Source of the DNA: Microbacterium sp. Marseille-Q6648
Lineage (GTDB): Bacteria > Actinomycetota > Actinomycetes > Actinomycetales > Microbacteriaceae
NCBI RefSeq assembly: GCF_943181415.1
Contig: NZ_CALPBZ010000005.1
Coordinates: forward strand, 372,001 to 436,000
Direction: 5' to 3'
Length of the DNA: 64,000 bases
Shown here: one piece after another, positions 1-7,249 of the stretch
How the letters are laid out: each line of letters starts with the position of its first letter
Numbering within the stretch: position 1 is the stretch's first letter
Program-made: the position numbers and the translations under genes
Notes under the pieces: generated by a model
What the model was told of the DNA's origin: nothing
Databases searched by the model: none
The model's input: only the letters and a program-made list of their open reading frames with translations

Positions 1-1173
1 GCAGCACACCCTGGGTGGGGTAGAAAAATCCGACCAGACCGAGCTGCTCAGGCATCCCGTCCGGGATCTTGATGACCCCCAGGGACGTCATGAATGAGTC
101 CTGCGGCAGGAACGGCTGCGATTCGCTGTACACAACTTCCCCCTCCGAGTTCCGGATGGTGAGGGTGGGCGCGTACCCGTTTCCGAGCAGGTAGATCCGG
201 TCACCTTCGACGGTGATCGGATAGTTGACGATGACGCTCTCGCTGCGGTCGTCCTGCCCGGGTTGGCGGATAGTCACGTTGGCGGAGAAGTTCCCTGCTT
301 GCCCCGCGCCGGGGGTACCAGGTAGCTGATAGGTGACCTCGAACGCGTCGAGGGTCATCGAGTACGGGGCGAGGCCGGTCCCGTCGATGAATCGGCCTGG
401 GTTGAAGGAGGAGTAATCGCTGAGGGCGTTCACGAACGTGGTGCCCTCCACCACGACCCGCTGTCCGGTGTATGCGAACCCGCCGCCGATGCCGACGGAG
501 ACCAGCACCCCGATCAGAGCGATGTGGAAGACCAGGTTCCCGGTTTCTCGCAGGTAGCCGCGCTCCGCCGAGACCGATGCCCATCCGCGGCCGTCGTACC
601 TGTGCACCCGGTAGCCGGCGCGGCGCAGTTGCCGCTCCGCGAGCTCAACGGCCTCTTCCGCCGCATTCTGGGCCGCCGCCCCTGCGGGTACGGTGACTTC
701 CCGGTAGTCGGGGAGGCGGGAGAGACGGGCGGGGTGCGGGGCGGCTGGGACCGGAGGGCTTTGTAGTGGTGCTTTGCGCGGGGTATCACGCAGCCGATGA
801 GGGAGGTGAACAGCAACAGGTAGATCGCGGAGAACCAGGGCGACTGGTACACGTCGAACAACCCGATCGCGTCCGCGAGAGGGAACACGTCCGGGTTATC
901 GCGTTCCCATTGGATGACGCCGTTGGGGTCGGCGGTGCGCTGTGGGAACAGCGACCCCGGTACGGCGGCGATCGCAAGGAACAGCAGCAGCACCAGGGCG
1001 GTACGCATGCTGGTCAGTTGCCGCCACGCCCACCTCGCCCAGCCCACGATGCCGAGCGCCGGGGAGGTCACGTCCGCGGCATTGTCACCGTCGGCGCTGT
1101 CGGCGTGGTCGCGAGGTCGGAGCGGATCGACGGCCTCGTTCGTCGTGTCGGTCTCAGAGCGGGAGGGGGACAT
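1..1173 (-). pseudogene. resB: ResB-like cytochrome c biogenesis protein, frameshifted and cut by the window edge
   Basis: ResB works with CcsA/ResC to bring heme and reduced apocytochrome c together outside the membrane. The N-terminus (MSPSRSETDTTNEAV, then QLTSMRTALVLLLFLAIAAVPGS) matches the intact copy at 11714-13435 residue for residue in long stretches. After the codons for PPRTP, near position 730, the homologous reading (RLPDYREVTV, later YLRETGNLVFH and GQRVVVEGTTF) continues in another frame down to position 1 without a stop. Comparison with the intact copy (ACCCCGGCACGG against ACCCCGCCCG) points to one missing base. The visible part aligns with roughly residues 1-385 of 573. The start overlaps the end of ccdA by 20 bases, as in cluster B. 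It is either a real pseudogene or a sequencing error in a GC-rich run. Confidence 0.75.
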
Positions 1174-1921
1174 TGATCACCACCTGTTGCAGTGCCGACA
1201 TCAGCGCCGTCCACAGTCCGGTGACCATCAGCAGGCCGAGGAGGATGAGCATCACTCCGCCGATGATGTTCAGCGCGCGGATGTGGCGGCGCAGGAATGT
1301 CACGGACCGGGATGCCCATCCCCAGCCGGCTGCGAGGATCAGGAACGGGATCCCCAGGCCGAGAGAGTATGCCAGGCCGAGCAGGCCGGCGCGAGCCGGG
1401 TCGCCCAGGTTCCAGGACATCGAGATGATTGCCGCGAGGGTGGGGCCGATGCAGGGCGTCCACCCGACGCCGAGCGCGAAGCCGAGCAATGGCGCGCCGA
1501 TCAACCCGGCCCGGCCTCGGGTGCGGGGGCGGAGGGTGCGTTGGGCGAGCCCGAACAGACCGAGGAAAACCAGCCCGAGAATGATGATGACGACCCCGAA
1601 CACCCGGGTGAGGACGTTCGCGTACTGCAGCAACAGGAATCCGAGGGTGCCCCCGAGGATGGTGACTGCCACGAAGACGACGGTGAACCCAGCGATGAAC
1701 AGGGCCACCCCGAGCAGCAGCCGTGCACGCTGTGCCCGCACCGCGACCCCTGACCCGTTTCCGACTGTCGGGGTGTCGGTGGTGGTGCTGCCGAGGTAGC
1801 CGAGGTAGCCGGGCACGAGCGGCAGCACGCACGGGGACAGGAACGACACCAGCCCGGCGAGCACCGCGACCGGGACAGCCACCCACAGGGCACCGTCGAC
1901 GATCGCCGCCCCCGGGTTCAC
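1154..1921 (-). CDS. ccdA: CcdA-type thiol-disulfide transporter, cluster A
   Basis: This 255-residue polytopic membrane protein belongs to the CcdA/DsbD-beta family, which carries electrons from cytoplasmic thioredoxin to extracytoplasmic thioredoxins such as TlpA/ResA. The family features are FLSPCVLPLVPGYLGYLG near residue 25, with the first redox cysteine, and GVGWTPCIGPTLAAI near residue 150, with the second; about six hydrophobic segments are visible. The GTG start at 1921 is chosen because it overlaps the TGA of the TlpA gene (GTGA) and places the protein in register with the cluster B copy, which has an ATG at the same place. Its end overlaps the ResB start. Its function by family is secure, but the particular partner protein is inferred from operon position. 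Confidence 0.92.
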   Translation of the reverse strand: MNPGAAIVDGALWVAVPVAVLAGLVSFLSPCVLPLVPGYLGYLGSTTTDTPTVGNGSGVAVRAQRARLLLGVALFIAGFTVVFVAVTILGGTLGFLLLQYANVLTRVFGVVIIILGLVFLGLFGLAQRTLRPRTRGRAGLIGAPLLGFALGVGWTPCIGPTLAAIISMSWNLGDPARAGLLGLAYSLGLGIPFLILAAGWGWASRSVTFLRRHIRALNIIGGVMLILLGLLMVTGLWTALMSALQQVVINVPLPL

Positions 1922-2526
1922 GGGGTCTCTTCCGCGAGAGTATCGGCGACGAGTGTGGAGAGGATTGAGGCGGTGGCCAGTTGTCCGATGATCCGGGCGG
2001 CGACTCTCCCGTCGCGGTCGATGACGAGCGTGGTGGGGGTGGCTTGGATGGGGGTGAGCTGTGCGAATGCGAGTTTGACCCGGCCGTCGTTGACGTCGAT
2101 CACGCTGGGGTAGGTGATGTTGTTGTCGCGGGCGAAGGAGAGCGCGGTGGCGGGCTGGTCGTAGGTGTTCACCCCGAGGAACGCGACTCCCTGATCCTGG
2201 TAGTCCTGCCACACTTCCTCCAGGAGCGGCGCTTCCACGATGCACGGCCCGCACGCGGCGTACCAGAAGTTCACCACCAGCACCCCACCCCGGTAGTCGT
2301 CGCTGGTCACTGTCTCACCGGTCTCGGTGACACCCTCGAACACGACCGGGTCACCCCGTTCCGGCTCCGGGATCTCCACGACCTGGAAATCGCCGGCGAT
2401 ATAGCCCTTCTCGTCGCCTTCGCGGTATTGCTGCGCCAGGGAGTCATCCGCCGCGCAACCGGTCAGCAATGTCGCTGCGAACACCAGGGCGACAGCAGTC
2501 CGGGTCCGACCCGTGTGGGGGGTCAT
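1918..2526 (-). CDS. TlpA/ResA-like thioredoxin lipoprotein, cluster A
   Basis: This is a 202-residue extracytoplasmic thiol-disulfide oxidoreductase. It starts with a lipoprotein signal (MTPHTGRTRTAVALVFAATL, then LLTGCAADD), so Cys near residue 28 should be lipidated after cleavage by LspA. The thioredoxin-like domain follows, with the active site FWYAACGPCIVEAPL (CGPC) near residue 85 and the family's cis-proline loop region TPTTLVIDRDGRVAARI. Two upstream start codons exist, but ATG 2526 overlaps the previous gene's stop (ATGA) and gives the lipoprotein signal, so I chose it. It is probably re-reduced by the CcdA encoded directly downstream and could act on apocytochrome c or on metal-damaged thiols; the substrate is unknown. 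Confidence 0.9.
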   Translation of the reverse strand: MTPHTGRTRTAVALVFAATLLTGCAADDSLAQQYREGDEKGYIAGDFQVVEIPEPERGDPVVFEGVTETGETVTSDDYRGGVLVVNFWYAACGPCIVEAPLLEEVWQDYQDQGVAFLGVNTYDQPATALSFARDNNITYPSVIDVNDGRVKLAFAQLTPIQATPTTLVIDRDGRVAARIIGQLATASILSTLVADTLAEETP

Positions 2527-2858
2527 GGACGACGCACTTTGATCAGCGCACCGGCGACAAGGAACACCACCGCTGCGGCCGGTTGCGCAGCCGTCCACAC
2601 CGGCCCCGCGAACGGGAACGGGAAGACCGGATTCCAGACCACCACGATCACCGCGAACACCGGCACCCACCACCACTGCCGCGCCTGCACCGCAAACCAC
2701 GCCACAATCACACCCAGGATGGCGGTGAGGAACAGCACCGCCAGGAACCAGTCGTTACCCATGAGCGCGGGGGCAACGAACAAGGCAGCTGCAGCGAGCA
2801 GGCTGGGCGCGAACGCGTTGCGCTGATACGTCGAGGGGATTCGCTGTTTCGCCGTCAT
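2523..2858 (-). CDS. Small four-helix membrane protein of unknown function
   Basis: This 111-residue protein is almost entirely hydrophobic. Four membrane segments can be seen, near residues 12-32 (APSLLAAAALFVAPALMG), 35-58, 62-82 (containing WWWVPVFAVIVVVWNPVFPF) and 88-108, with a short basic tail (IKVRRP). It overlaps LspA upstream and the TlpA gene downstream by ATGA junctions, so it is translated as part of the redox operon. I do not recognise a catalytic motif; it resembles the small DUF6804-type membrane proteins, a comparison I make from memory and not with certainty. Cluster B has no counterpart. Confidence 0.8.
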   Translation of the reverse strand: MTAKQRIPSTYQRNAFAPSLLAAAALFVAPALMGNDWFLAVLFLTAILGVIVAWFAVQARQWWWVPVFAVIVVVWNPVFPFPFAGPVWTAAQPAAAVVFLVAGALIKVRRP

Positions 2859-3394
2859 CGACCCGCCTCCACCGTGGCAGCTGGGGCCGTGGGATCATCC
2901 TTTGCCGTTGTTGTGCGGGTGCGGCGGTGACGGATCCAGAGACTTCCGGCCAGGACGAACACGCCGGCGCCGAGAGCGACGTCGGCGAGGTTGCCGATGA
3001 ACCAGTTGGCGTAGGCGAGGAAGTCGGTGACATGGCCGCGGCCGAACGCGGGCGGGGCGAACAGCCGGTCGATCAGGTTGCCGATCGCGCCGCCCAGGAT
3101 CAGCCCGATCCCGACCGCCCAGCCGGTGGTGCGGGCGCGCGTGGCGGCGACGATGAGCACAGCGGTCGCGGCCACCCCCAGCAGAGTAAGCAGCCACGTC
3201 GCCCCGGACCCGAGGGACAGGAGCGCTCCGGGGTTGAAAGCCAGTTGGAGACCGAGCAGATCACCCAGCAGCGGGATCCGCTCCTCCTCACTCAGGGAGG
3301 ACAACGCGGCCGCCTTGCTGGCCTGATCAATCAGCACCACTCCTGCTGCCGCGATGCAGGCGACAGCGAACCTGCGTGCCTGGTCACGACTCAT
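2855..3394 (-). CDS. lspA: Lipoprotein signal peptidase, cluster A
   Basis: LspA cleaves the signal peptide of diacylglyceryl-prolipoproteins. The 179-residue protein has the family's four membrane segments. The conserved blocks are LIDQASKA near residue 22, QLAFNPGALLSLG near residue 50, GGAIGNLIDRLF with the first catalytic aspartate near residue 110, and FIGNLADVALGAG with the second near residue 137. The start ATG overlaps the end of the CopC gene by 11 bases. A dedicated LspA next to a lipoprotein thioredoxin gene suggests it serves the cargo lipoproteins of the island. A housekeeping lspA is expected elsewhere on the chromosome. Confidence 0.93.
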   Translation of the reverse strand: MSRDQARRFAVACIAAAGVVLIDQASKAAALSSLSEEERIPLLGDLLGLQLAFNPGALLSLGSGATWLLTLLGVAATAVLIVAATRARTTGWAVGIGLILGGAIGNLIDRLFAPPAFGRGHVTDFLAYANWFIGNLADVALGAGVFVLAGSLWIRHRRTRTTTAKDDPTAPAATVEAGR

Positions 3395-4067
3395 CAGTCA
3401 AGTCCTTCCCCGCGGTCGTGTCCCGGGCGGCTCGCGCGGCGTCGGCACGGTCGCGGCGTCGACGTTCCCTGCCGACCATCAACACGATGACGAGGGCGCC
3501 GCCGAGGACAACCACTCCCCCGACCACAGCGAGGATCGCGAAGGTATCGCCGCCCCCCGAGGTCTCGCCCCCGTATCCGTTGTCAGCGGGCGCTTCGGTC
3601 GCGGTCGCGGTCGGGGACGGTGCGGGGGTTTGCGGAGCCGTGCTCGGTGTGGCGGCGGGGCTACTCGGGACAGCGTCGGTGGGTGCGACGGTGTAGGTAT
3701 AATCGCCGCTGATCGGGTGGCCATCACTGGAGACGACCTTCCACCGGACCGTGAACATGCCTGCCGGCGGGTCCGGGGCGAGGTGCTGAGTGATGGAGGT
3801 GCCATCCTCTGACGGTGCATCGGTGGCAATGTTTTGCCCATCTGAGGCGATCACCTCGACGGCAGCGGATTGCATCCCCGCGATGAGTTCACCGCTGAAG
3901 GAGAGAGTGATTTCCGTGGGCGATGAGGTGATGGTGGAGTTTGCCTCCGGGTAGGAGGAGACCAGTTCGTCGTGTGCTTGGGCGGGGGTCGCCACAGCCA
4001 ACGTCAGTCCCGCTCCGAGGAGAAGGGTGGCCAGGGCGGTGATGAGTGAACGGCGGGGGTTACGCAT
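3384..4067 (-). CDS. CopC-domain exported protein with C-terminal membrane anchor
   Basis: This 227-residue protein has a Sec signal peptide ending in ATPAQAHDELVSSYP, so the mature N-terminus begins with His, the copper ligand position typical of CopC/YobA proteins. The CopC beta-sandwich covers about residues 32-125, with ITLSFSGELIAGM and SDGHPISGDYTYTV as recognisable family stretches. A proline/serine/threonine-rich linker follows, then one membrane helix near residues 180-200 and a basic cytoplasmic tail. In actinobacteria such proteins bind Cu or other soft metals at the cell surface. Lying between a CDF exporter gene and lspA, it fits extracytoplasmic metal handling. The metal specificity is unproven. 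Confidence 0.85.
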   Translation of the reverse strand: MRNPRRSLITALATLLLGAGLTLAVATPAQAHDELVSSYPEANSTITSSPTEITLSFSGELIAGMQSAAVEVIASDGQNIATDAPSEDGTSITQHLAPDPPAGMFTVRWKVVSSDGHPISGDYTYTVAPTDAVPSSPAATPSTAPQTPAPSPTATATEAPADNGYGGETSGGGDTFAILAVVGGVVVLGGALVIVLMVGRERRRRDRADAARAARDTTAGKDLTDES

Positions 4068-4971
4068 GGGTGGTGTGTTCTCCGGGGTGGGATTGCGGTT
4101 CGATCTGGAACGTGGCGTGCTCGATGCTCACCGGGAAGTGCTCGGCGACACATTCCTGGAGCTCTTGCAGCAGCTCGGCGGACTGTTCCGGGGTGAGAGT
4201 GTCGTCGACGACGACGTGCGCGCTCAGAGTGGGGAGGTCCGTGGAAACTTGGGAGGCGTGCAGGTCGTGCACGGCGACCACCTGCGGGAGCTCGAGGATG
4301 TGTCGGCGTACCTCCGCCAGGTCAAGGCCCGGAGGGGTGGATTCGAGCAGGACGCTGCCGGATGCGCGGAGCAGGATGAAGGTGCGCGGGATGATCAGGA
4401 GAGCGATCAGGATGCCGGCGATCGCGTCTGCCTGGTACCAGCCGAGGGTGGCGATCAGGATGGCGCTGACGATGACGCCGACGGAGCCAAGTGCGTCATT
4501 GAACACCTCGAGGAACGCGGCGCGCATGTTCAGGTTGCGTGTGCGACCGCTCATCAGCACCAGCAGGGACGCGATGTTCGCGACCAGGCCGACGATCCCG
4601 AAGAACAACAGGCTGCCGGACGCGATCTCGGGCGGCTCGAACAGGCGACGTACGCCCTCAACCAGCGCGAAGATCCCCACACCGAGGAGCAGGGCGGCCT
4701 GGGCGAGTGCGGCGAGCACTTCCGCACGCCGCAGCCCGAACGTGTACCGGTCAGACGGGGGCCGGTTCATCAGATGCGCGGCGGTGACCGCCATCGCGAG
4801 GCCGATCACGTCGGTCAGCATGTGTGCGGCGTCCACGAGCAGCGCGAGGCTGCCGGTGATGACTGCGCCGATGACTTCGATCACGAACACCGATGCGGTG
4901 ATTGAGAACGCGATCAGCAATCTGTTCCGAGGGGTGGCCTCGCCCGTGTCGTGGCTGTGTCCAGCGCCCAT
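4060..4971 (-). CDS. Cation diffusion facilitator (CzcD/ZitB-like) metal exporter
   Basis: CDF proteins exchange cytoplasmic Zn, Cd or Co for protons. The 303-residue product starts MGAGHSHDTG, preceded by AGAGGGA at a normal distance. Six membrane segments follow, with LLVDAAHMLTDVIG in the second (HxxxD metal site) and FLEVFNDALGSVGV in the fifth. In the fifth segment the usual His of HxxxD is Glu, while the Asp is kept, so the transport site would be E/D plus H/D; this may alter metal preference. A cytoplasmic domain follows (residues about 215-290), and the C-terminus is His-rich (SHPGEHTTHA). Its neighbour upstream is a CzcO-like flavoprotein gene, the association for which that family is named. 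Confidence 0.92.
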   Translation of the reverse strand: MGAGHSHDTGEATPRNRLLIAFSITASVFVIEVIGAVITGSLALLVDAAHMLTDVIGLAMAVTAAHLMNRPPSDRYTFGLRRAEVLAALAQAALLLGVGIFALVEGVRRLFEPPEIASGSLLFFGIVGLVANIASLLVLMSGRTRNLNMRAAFLEVFNDALGSVGVIVSAILIATLGWYQADAIAGILIALLIIPRTFILLRASGSVLLESTPPGLDLAEVRRHILELPQVVAVHDLHASQVSTDLPTLSAHVVVDDTLTPEQSAELLQELQECVAEHFPVSIEHATFQIEPQSHPGEHTTHA

Positions 4972-4984
4972 GTTGGTCCCTCTC

Positions 4985-6004
4985 TTACGGCCGGTTGATG
5001 ATGTGGTGTGCGATCGCTGTCGCGTCCGCGAAGACCCCGGCGATGGTGTCGACACCGCGGCGGCTGTATTGCGGGAATCCCGCGACGAACAGGCCAGGTA
5101 CGGGGGTCGTTGTGCGCCGCGGCCCACGGATGCGTGCCTCATTGGGGAGCCAGTCGTCTCCGGGGAGGTAGCCGGTCGCGAAGATCACCGAGCCCGGTGA
5201 TGCCGTCGTCCCGTCCGCGAAGGTCACTGCGCCGCCCCGCGCATCGGTTACCGCGGGGACGACTCGCACCCCGGCCTGTTGCAGCCGTTCGTAACTGTCA
5301 CCGAACACCGGCTCGGGACGAAGATCCCCGCCGAACAACGGCCGACGGCCGCCGGCGGCCAATGGGTAGTTGGCCAGGGGCCGGTGCGCGCGGCGGGTAC
5401 GCACCGCCACGGTCACCGTGTGGGAAGCGGCAAGTTCCCGTGCGATCTGCAAACCGCTGTTGCCGCCGCCGACGATCAGCACATCCTGGGTGGGGATCTG
5501 GCGGGGATATTGGTAGCTGCTGGTATGGATCGCGACACCGGGGACGCTCAATGCGGTGGCCCATTCGGGAAGTCGGGGGTGGGCGGCAGCGCCCGTGGCG
5601 CACACGATGTTGCGGGTCTGCACCTCCCCCACGGTGGTGAACAGGTGCAGGGTGGTTCCGTCGCCACGTCGCTCGACCCCGGTGACGCGGATACCCCAGG
5701 CTGTTTCGACACCGATCCCCGCCTCGACCACCTTGAGGTAGTCGACCATCTCATCCACCCTGGGGTGCAGCCGTTGATCTCCCGGATGCCGCCGAGTCGG
5801 GAGAGCACTGTGTCGGGCGTCGCTGAGCAGCACCATCGAGTGCCATCTTGACGACCAGCTGCGCTGACCCGGAGCTGCCGCATCGATCACGACGAAATCC
5901 TGTTGTGGTCGCAGCCCTTCCGCGCTCAGCGCCGCAGCGACCGCAAGGCCCGACTGGCCGGCGCCAACGATGATCGCCCGACGGCGCGCAAGACTGGCAG
6001 GCAT
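4985..6004 (-). CDS. CzcO-like FAD/NAD(P)-dependent flavoprotein
   Basis: This 339-residue protein has two dinucleotide-binding motifs, IIVGAGQSGLAVAAAL near the start for FAD and VLIVGGGNSGLQIARELA near residue 180 for NAD(P)H. SVIFATGYLPGDDW near residue 285 is the second FAD-domain motif. This is the flavin monooxygenase-like family that COG2072 names after CzcO because it is often encoded next to CzcD exporters, as here. The reaction is unknown. The ATG at 6004 overlaps the stop of the upstream DsbA-like gene (ATGA), which decides the start. It probably supports thiol or metal stress tolerance in some redox step, but that is inference from position only. Confidence 0.88.
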   Translation of the reverse strand: MPASLARRRAIIVGAGQSGLAVAAALSAEGLRPQQDFVVIDAAAPGQRSWSSRWHSMVLLSDARHSALPTRRHPGDQRLHPRVDEMVDYLKVVEAGIGVETAWGIRVTGVERRGDGTTLHLFTTVGEVQTRNIVCATGAAAHPRLPEWATALSVPGVAIHTSSYQYPRQIPTQDVLIVGGGNSGLQIARELAASHTVTVAVRTRRAHRPLANYPLAAGGRRPLFGGDLRPEPVFGDSYERLQQAGVRVVPAVTDARGGAVTFADGTTASPGSVIFATGYLPGDDWLPNEARIRGPRRTTTPVPGLFVAGFPQYSRRGVDTIAGVFADATAIAHHIINRP

Positions 6005-6666
6005 CACGGGGCCGTGCTCAGCGCTTGAATGATGGCGTCCTCGAGGTCGTTCCACTGCTGCAGCTCCAGTGGTTCCCCGTCCACGAAGAACGTCGGGGTG
6101 CTGGAAACACCCAGCGCCTGACCCTCGTTGAGGTCCATCTCCACCCGGGCCAGCGTTTCCGGGTCCGCGACGGCAGCGTCGTAGGCGGCCATGTCCAGCC
6201 CGAGCTCTTCCGCGAATCCGCGGAACAAATCAGCGCGGGATTCTTGTGACTCGCCCCACTCGGCCTGCGTCTCGAACAGCCGGTGATACATATCCTCGAA
6301 CCGGTCCTGCCCGGCTGCGGCCTCCGCAGCAAGGGCCGCGTTGGTGGAGTTGGTGTGACCGGGGAGCGGGAAGTAGCGGACGACATAGGTGATCTGCCCG
6401 GCGAACTTCTCCCGAATGTCTTCGACGATTGGGTAGAACGCACCGCACGCTTCACATTCGAAGTCAAGGAACTCCACCACCGTGACCGCACCCTCACCCC
6501 CGTCGTCCAGAACATGCGAGTTCGGTCGCACCACCGATGCGGGCTCCCCCTCCCCTCCCGGGGAAGGCGTCGAGCGTTGATTGACAAGGACATAGATGAC
6601 CGCCGCCAGGATCATGGCGACGACGACAGCGACAGTGATCAACGTCACTTTCACAGGGGTTTTCAT
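6004..6666 (-). CDS. DsbA-like membrane-anchored thioredoxin-fold protein, cluster A
   Basis: The 220-residue protein has an N-terminal membrane anchor (residues about 8-28) and an extracytoplasmic DsbA/DsbG-type domain. The active site is FLDFECEACGAFYP (CEAC) near residue 70. The end of the domain carries LGVSSTPTFFVDGEPL, the cis-proline loop expected before the last strand. It is clearly paralogous to 13432-14088, sharing the ECEACGAFYP site and the helical insert LFETQAEWGE. DsbA-like proteins introduce or shuffle disulfides; in this island the oxidising partner could be the VKOR of cluster B. It follows the small membrane protein gene after 100 bases and is tightly coupled to the CzcO-like gene. 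Confidence 0.9.
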   Translation of the reverse strand: MKTPVKVTLITVAVVVAMILAAVIYVLVNQRSTPSPGGEGEPASVVRPNSHVLDDGGEGAVTVVEFLDFECEACGAFYPIVEDIREKFAGQITYVVRYFPLPGHTNSTNAALAAEAAAGQDRFEDMYHRLFETQAEWGESQESRADLFRGFAEELGLDMAAYDAAVADPETLARVEMDLNEGQALGVSSTPTFFVDGEPLELQQWNDLEDAIIQALSTAP

Positions 6667-6766
6667 GGGGGTACTCCGAACGGTCGCGACACGTGGGCAT
6701 GAGAGAGATATCCCCGGCAGGCGCGCCGGAGAAGGTTGCCACCACAGGCGGGTGGCGTGCCAGGTG

Positions 6767-7204
6767 TCAGGTTCGGGAAATGCTCAACTGTGTCAGCGAA
6801 AACGCGGCGGCGCGGGGCGGTGCTGGCGCAGGCAACAGCGCTCTCAGCAACGGCAGCAGTCCTCGTTCAGGCTGCGGACGTCGGGTGCGATGCACCCACC
6901 GGGTCGCCACGATCAGCAGCAGCCCGCACAACACCCCAAGCACACACGCTGCGACGCCCAGCAGAGTGGGACTCGTCGTTCCCTGATCGATCACCGGTGC
7001 ACCAGCGGCGATGGGCGCGATGTGCGCGTCCACATGCTCCGTGACGGACGACGCGGTTGGTGCGGCTGCCTCAGGCTCGGTGTGAGTCGCCATCCACGCG
7101 CCGACGATCAGCAGCAGCGCGAGAGCCACGCTCGTAATGATCCTCGTTATCAGCAGACGTTCGCTCAGAATCACAGCATCCTGTGTTCGAGCGGCCGAAA
7201 TCAT
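6767..7204 (-). CDS. Small two-TM protein with a conserved C-terminal tail, cluster A
   Basis: This 145-residue protein has two membrane helices, near residues 20-40 and 75-97, an Ala/His-containing extracytoplasmic loop, and a basic tail ending FSLTQLSISRT. It is paralogous to 9813-10235; with the ATG at 7204 both proteins have exactly 43 residues before the loop, which is why I prefer it to the GTG at 7225. The last 14 bases, TTTCCCGAACCTGA, are identical in the two genes, including a rare CGA arginine codon. The architecture recalls DUF6153-type proteins, but I cannot confirm that. It sits between the metal ATPase and DsbA-like genes, so it is probably a member of the metal-stress operon. 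Confidence 0.8.
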   Translation of the reverse strand: MISAARTQDAVILSERLLITRIITSVALALLLIVGAWMATHTEPEAAAPTASSVTEHVDAHIAPIAAGAPVIDQGTTSPTLLGVAACVLGVLCGLLLIVATRWVHRTRRPQPERGLLPLLRALLPAPAPPRAAAFSLTQLSISRT

Positions 7205-7249
7205 CCTTCGCAGTCTACCGTCCACGGATCAGGGGTCACCACACCCACG

